From positions 41,547 through 55,752 of the forward strand of contig LSYV01000107.1 of assembly GCA_001584585.1 (NCBI GenBank): 14,206 nucleotides of DNA, written 5' to 3'. The number at the start of each line of letters is the position of its first letter. The first letter of the stretch is position 1. Shown here one piece after another: positions 9,254 to 14,206 of this stretch. This DNA comes from Gonium pectorale. Its lineage: Eukaryota; Chlorophyta; Chlorophyceae; Chlamydomonadales; Volvocaceae. A program made the translations under genes and the position numbers. Under the pieces are notes generated by a model that saw nothing but the letters and a program-made list of their open reading frames with translations, was not told the origin of the DNA and searched no databases.

Positions 9254-10471
9254 GAGACCGGCGTCCCGCATGGGCCGCATGGGATGTACCCGGTGACAAG
9301 CGAGGTGCCCTTTGGAACGAGGTATCGTTCAAACACATACCACGGACAGAGCACCGGTGAGTGCGTGTTGCGTACGACAGGCGGCGCGTATGCAGAAATA
9401 AAACTTATGCTGCGCAGCCGTTTGCAGAGTCGGTTGAGTCCCGACCGACCACGGCGCGCTCCCACTGACGAAGCACACGAGCCCAGACACACACACATGA
9501 TATGAAGAGGATGTACATGAAGATTTGTGAAAGGCAACGGGGCCGCCGGTGCGCAGCGTGTGTGCGGGCGGCTAAGCAAAGAACGGAAAGCTGCGAAGAG
9601 AAAGAGGGAGCGGACCTCCCAGCGAGCGCGCATGCACGGGTCTAGTATGCGACTGTGCCGAACCTGGTCGCGGAGCCGGCGGAGGCTGGCGGCCCTCAGC
9701 GCCGCCCAACCTCCGTGTAGCCCACACATCCAGGTAGTGCGTCACAACACAGCTAGCGGCATCGCCGCAGGCCTGTCCTACATGCAAATCCGCACAGACT
9801 ACGTCAAAACAACAAGGCGCCATGGCGTCGCCACAAGGAGCGTCGGTGCATGCCATGGAGCCGGCGGTGCAATGTACAAGAGCGCCGGTAGCATCGTGAG
9901 TGCGTAGCCGTGCGCACACCTCTGGCCTATCGCTGCGGCACTTCCCTTTTTCTATAGGCGGCCACAGCAGGCGGGCCAGCACACCCAGGGCGGGCCAGCA
10001 GGATCTATCGGCCCACTCGGCATGGTCGGGTGCGCGAATTATACGTACGTACCGGCGGAACGGAACAAGCAGGCGTGCAACGACGGGTCATTAAGAAGGG
10101 AAACGATGGGTGATGCGTGCGGTGACGAAAACTGAACGTATGCGTGTGCAGGGACGGTATGCAAGGTCCGACCGCGCCGCTCCCGTGCCGACGACTCCCC
10201 CCCCCCAGCGCACGCAACACCGCTCGCTGCCCCAGGAGGTGCGATCGCAGGCGGGTGCAACGCGGCGGTCACATAGCCCCGAGAGCCCAGTAGTGAAGGG
10301 CCGACTAGCATGGCGGCTGGCGTCCGGGCGCATGCGCGTCGTCGTAAATGGTGGGCTGCCGCGGAACTTCCCAACCCGGGATCGTTGATGCCAATCGAGG
10401 TGATGCTTGTTGATCATGTGCGCGAGGCCATGTGCGACGTTCGGAGAGGTTCAGAGGCGGCGCAGCGTCAG

Positions 10472-13400
10472 TCATGTCGCCGGCGCTGCCGGCGCCGCCT
10501 CTGCTGACGGCCTCGCTGGGGGCGCCAGGGACTCCAAAACGCCCACGAGCGTCTCCGCCACCTGCAGCGGCGGGGAGTCGCAGAGTTGACGTCACATCGT
10601 CACGTCGTCACGGGAGTACGCTCATGGTGGACACGTACGGCAACTCCGCAGCAGCGGGGAGCCTGCTCAGGGGAGGACCGGTGGGCACCCGCCCTCGCCT
10701 CACAAGCAGCGGCAGCACCTCACACACCGGAACCCGTGTCGTCCAGGAGAGTGAAGTCCGTGCCTGGCTGCCTAGGTGGCTGCTGGGTGGCGTGCCCTTC
10801 CGCCCCAAACGCGGCACATGCTTCACCCGCCGTACATTGGGTGGGCATCGGGCCCTGCGCCGCCCGACGTACGGACACCACAATGCTGCAATGAGGAAGG
10901 GGGCCACGTACGGGCGCTAAAAAAGTGCTCCGCGCGCAACGTACTGCGTGTACGGCATGTACGGCATCCTCACCTGTGTGCACGTCGGCCGGCTCCCCGC
11001 CGCGGGCGCGAGGCAGTCGGCTGCCAGCTGCCTCAGCTGGGCGGGGCAGGTGGGGCTGCGATCGTGCGGCAGGTGTGATCGCAGCACTGCCAGCATGGGG
11101 TTGATCTCGCCACGCAGCTCGGCGACGGTCAGCCCGCCGGACACTGCGCGGACCGCGTCCCGGATTATGGACGCGGGCATGCCCATCACCAGCTCCAGCA
11201 GCAGCACCCCGAACGAGTAGACGTCGGACGCGGGGCCCACACGGCCGTTGGCGACCACCTCCGGCGCCATGTACACGGGGGTGCCCTGCAGATGCATGCG
11301 CAAGGGAAACGCGGGGACACAAGTCAGGAAGGGCAGATCAATTGCATACGCGTACAGTATGCACCGAGTAGATGTGCGCATGTTACAGTCCCAGGCCCGA
11401 GGGAGGGATAGCCTTTCGAACCGTTTCACCCAGTGCACCCAGCGCATCCCTCAATCGACCAAAGCTAATCCGTCCTCACCTGGTACAGCCCGCTTGCGTG
11501 CGTCCGGCTGCCCGTCAGCCGCAGGCTCAGCCCGAAGTCCGCCACCTTGGCCACCACCGGAGGGGGAGGAGGGACGCCCGGCCGCGCCAGCCGGCCGCGC
11601 CACGACTGCTCAGCTTCGTCCAGACCTAGCGCGTCACAGTCTGGGGCCGGTGCCGCCTGCCTGGCGAGCAGCACGTTCCCCGCGGATATGTCCCCATGCA
11701 CGATGCCCGCGGCATGCACGTGCCGGAGGCCGCACGCCACCTGGAAGGCCAGGTGCAGGGAGGCGGCGGCGAAGGAGGCGCCCGCACGCAGGCCGCCAGA
11801 CAGGGCGCCCCACGGCTCTGCGCAGCGAGGGAGGGCGGGGTGGAGCTTAGGAATATGCATACCCGGTTAAGCCCGCGACGAAGCATGCTATGCACCGTTG
11901 CCGTTTCACAGGTCAACATTGGTCCCACACCAACACTCCCGGATACTCGAAAACACGATATTACGGGTGTTGGAAACACGCCCAGCTGTGACATCCCACC
12001 CCCCAAGCCCCTCCACCCACCCAGCGCCTCCTTGATGCTGCCCCCTGAGCAGAGCTCCTGCAGGATGTACAGCTGGTACACATCGGGGGAGGGGCTGGCC
12101 TCCGAAGCATGTGCGTGGTCAGCGCCGCCGGCCTTCCCTCCAACGCTGCTCTGGGCCGCCAGCCCCCAGTCGCGTCGCAAACTCTGCGTTGTCCCCAGCT
12201 GCCGCCACAAAGGGTCCTCCTCCTCACTCGGCTGTTCGCTCTCACTGGGCTGCACGCCCAGCGGCTTCACGTCAAATGCGTAGGTTGCGACCACGTTGGG
12301 GTGGTCCAGGGTGGTACCGATGGCGGCCTCCAGGATCGCGCGCTGCCGCAGGCGGCCCTCGGGACCCAGCAGTGTATCGTGAACCACCAGGATCTTGGCG
12401 GCAACGGAGAGGCCGCGCCACAGGCCTGCAGGTAAATGGGGGGCGGGGCGCCTTGTTAAGGGCAGCTCAGCTGCTGGGGGCTGACAGGTGTCGGGGTGGG
12501 TGCCAGGTTGCATGGTGGGTGAGCAGGTAGGGGGCAGGACGGGAGCTAGCAAGAGCGTTGGAAGGGCAGGCAGTTGGGAGCGCCCGTGGCCGGGCGGCTG
12601 GGTATGCTGCGCGCTTGAACACGGCAGGCGAGAAGCGTGGCAGGCCCAGCGGGGACACAACTTCCTAAAGGCGGGAGCCGCGTAGGGGAACGCAGGGGGT
12701 GGGGTGCGTGAGGGCGGCGGCCGACGACCCCATGCGGTTGAGTACCTGGGAGGGCCGCGCAGGCTGGGCCGGTCCACTGGGATGGCCTGGTCCACAGTAC
12801 AGTCCCATAACCCGTAACCCCACTGCGTACCGCTGCACCCACACTTACCAAGGTACACGGTACCGTACGAGCCGGTCCCGAGGATGGAGAACAGCCGCAC
12901 CGGTCCGTCATCGCCCCCAGCAGCGCCCTCCAGCGCCTCCATTCGTCTCCGGATCACGCAGGCCAGGGGGGTCACTCTGTCGCGGGGCGGCCTGTCTCGT
13001 AGCCGGCCAGCTGTGAGGGTGCGATGCGGCGGGGACACGGACAGGGCGGGCACGCAGGGGGTTGGCGCCGTGACTTTGACGTGGGCTGCTGTGGCCACAT
13101 GCCCCCCACACGCTGTCCAGCTGCACGCCCGGCTCCTCCCCCGCAGCCCCCAGCCCCCAGGGCGCTTCCTGACATCCCAACCGAGGTCTGCCAGAGGCCT
13201 TCTGATACGGATGGCCGAGGCGTACCGTACAAGTCGAGCGCTGCAGCCACAAGGGCTCCGCCCGGCAATTGACCCAATCACCGACCAGTCACCCAGGCAG
13301 GATAACCGTTTGGGGCCGCCCCTGACACCCCCCCGTGGTCGACGGTCATCAGTCAGCTCTTGCCCACGGACTGAATAAACCCCACCGTGCCCCAACCGGG

Positions 13401-14206
13401 GCCGACTGGCTCACCGGAAGATAGGTGGAACGACCTTACGCTTGAGGAAGGCCAATTGCCCTTCTGTCCCTCCGCCCCCTCTGCGATCCGTGAAAGGATC
13501 GCTGCCTCCCGCTGCTCCATGAGCCCCAGCAAGGACACACAGCCCTCCGCAGGCGGCACGGCGGCGGCGTGGGGCGGGTCCGCCATCAGAGTAGCCAAGG
13601 GCACGTCGCCAGGGTCGGACTGCCTGGGAGGCTCGGAAGCCGTCGTCGTGTATATGCTAGCCCGCCGCCCCCGCCTCCTCAGCACCAGGAGCAACACACC
13701 CGCGACCGCTGCCAACAGGAAGACGCCGACCGGAATGGCCACAGCGAGGGCGATCACCCGCCTGCTGGCGGCCCCGCTGCTATCATCTTCGGTCGCAACG
13801 GGATGCGGCGTAGCGTCCTGTCCTGTAAGCGGACCGCTGCCGGGGCGGGTTTGCCCGTTTGACCCGGATGGCTGTGTTTCAGGGGCTTCGGGCGGGAGAG
13901 CTGCGAGGGCAGGGAAGCTGGGGCCCACCGGCGTGGGGCTGCTGACGGGCGGCTGCGGGGGGCAGGCCGCCTCCAGCTCCGGGCTCAGGGGTGGAGTCAG
14001 CATGAGGCGCGAGGGCGCGTCGGGCGGCAGCTGGCTGGTGACGGTGACGTCGCGGCCGCTCCAGCCGTAGAAGGTCGCGGAGCGGAAGTGGACCGAGGTG
14101 TCGGTGTGCCAGGCCACGTCGCAGGAGGCGGCCAAGCGGAGGAGGAGGGCACGAAGGCAGGAGGGCGGAGCCGCTGCCGGTGCTGCCGCCTCATCGCCCG
14201 CCGCAG
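10472..14206 (-). CDS. Gene B: receptor-type TKL-like protein kinase, C-terminal part (partial, enters from right edge)
   Basis: Six visible exons: from beyond 14206 to 13415, 13010-12849, 12425-12021, 11817-11480, 11285-10974 and 10561-10472 (TGA at 10474-10472). All introns are GT-AG with matching phases, and about 698 residues are visible. Order: end of the ectodomain; membrane helix (VIALAVAIPVGVFLLAA onward, 13757-13680) followed by the basic stop RRRGRR; juxtamembrane segment; kinase domain. Kinase landmarks: glycine loop GTGSYGTVYLG, lysine in VAAKIL, alpha-C glutamate in ILEAAIG, catalytic loop HGDISAGN, DFG, YMAPEVV, SDVYSFGVLLLEL and the late RPT arginine. About 30 residues are inserted between the catalytic loop and DFG. 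The protein ends soon after the kinase fold, with a short Ala/Pro tail. It should phosphorylate proteins on the cytoplasmic side of a membrane in response to an extracellular cue. TKL-like by overall look; substrate unknown. No TGTAA polyadenylation signal is seen in the first 550 bases past the stop. Confidence 0.9.
10500..12900 (-). other. Protein kinase catalytic domain of gene B (five exons)
   Basis: Glycine-rich loop near 12885-12849, split from the next strand by a 423-nt intron with a GTAAGT donor. The ATP-binding lysine (VAAK) and alpha-C glutamate are in exon 12425-12021, which ends in the hinge segment QELCSGGSIKEAL. Exon 11817-11480 carries the catalytic loop HGDISAGN (11698-11675) and DFG (11539-11531). 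Exon 11285-10974 carries the APE motif, the alpha-F aspartate (SDVYSFG) and RPT. The 29-codon last exon completes the final helix (VAETLVGVLESL). All key catalytic residues are present. The HRD arginine is Gly, and the usual catalytic-loop lysine two residues after the Asp is Ser. Confidence 0.9.
13680..13757 (-). other. Transmembrane helix of gene B
   Basis: About 26 hydrophobic residues, preceded by ASRR and followed by RRRGRRA, a strong inside-positive stop-transfer signal. It puts the hinge-like Pro/Ser/Thr-rich stretch outside the cell and the kinase inside. The equivalent helix of gene A starts at 31 and is cut off by the window edge. Confidence 0.88.
13727..14206. repeat. Right copy of the 480-bp near-identical direct repeat
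   Basis: Counterpart of 1-480 at an offset of 13,726 bp. It lies in the same place in gene B: ectodomain end and first part of the membrane helix. See the left copy. Confidence 0.97.

Larger units (their letters stand above)
7228..10471. other. Intergenic region with no complete gene recognised
   Basis: About 3.2 kb between the stop of gene B and the start of gene A, presumably holding gene B's 3' region and gene A's promoter. The only recognisable content is the kinase fragment at 8078-8361 and short repeats. Parts (about 7400-7700 and 9060-9260) are visibly less GC-rich than the genes. The longest unexplained open frame (9729-9097 minus, 210 codons) matches no family I know and has no clear start context. 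No transposase, reverse transcriptase, terminal repeats or target-site duplication were spotted. Confidence 0.6.

Noticed and set aside
9097..9729. 210-codon minus-strand open frame with a hydrophobic end
   Set aside because: No recognised domain, low-complexity TGTA repeat inside it, no splice or start context; most likely chance.
1..14206. Circular plasmid or organelle molecule suggested by matching ends
   Set aside because: The ends differ at three sites, and the content is spliced nuclear genes with signal peptide and kinase domains; tandem duplication explains it better.

Overview
The window looks like nuclear DNA of a green alga of the volvocine/Chlamydomonas group (Chlamydomonadales). 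The signs are very high GC, many short GT-AG introns with CAG acceptors, proline/serine-rich hinge sequence in a secreted ectodomain, introns full of micro- and minisatellites, and tandem TKL-type kinase genes. The assignment rests on sequence style only; no database was searched. I recognise no rRNA, tRNA, CRISPR array, bacterial operon or complete mobile element.

All convincing coding sequence is on the minus strand. Gene A (start at 7187, running off the left edge) encodes a signal peptide and a long extracellular region in eight visible exons, with the beginning of a transmembrane helix at the left edge. Gene B (entering from the right edge, stop at 10472) encodes the end of the same kind of ectodomain, a complete transmembrane helix, a juxtamembrane segment and a whole protein kinase domain in six exons. 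The intron phases of my gene models match at every junction, apart from one apparent single-base frameshift in gene A (about 750-754).

The first 480 bases repeat the last 480 bases (13727-14206) with only three differences. The locus therefore looks like a tandem array of receptor-kinase genes with a period of 13,726 bp. The window holds one full period: the ectodomain half of one copy and the kinase half of its neighbour. Read across the period, the parts give one receptor kinase of about 1,540 residues: signal peptide, repetitive beta-solenoid-like ectodomain with a Pro/Ser hinge, single membrane pass, and cytoplasmic TKL-like kinase. The ligand and pathway cannot be read from the sequence.

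Between the genes (7228-10471) lies about 3.2 kb without a recognisable complete gene. It contains a 284-bp, about 97% identical fragment of gene B's catalytic exon (8078-8361), best read as a gene relic or captured exon. Gene A's introns hold a 10-copy 30/31-bp minisatellite, a 9-bp minisatellite, a 46-bp alternating purine-pyrimidine tract and CACC/GGTG microsatellites, two of which sit directly on splice sites.
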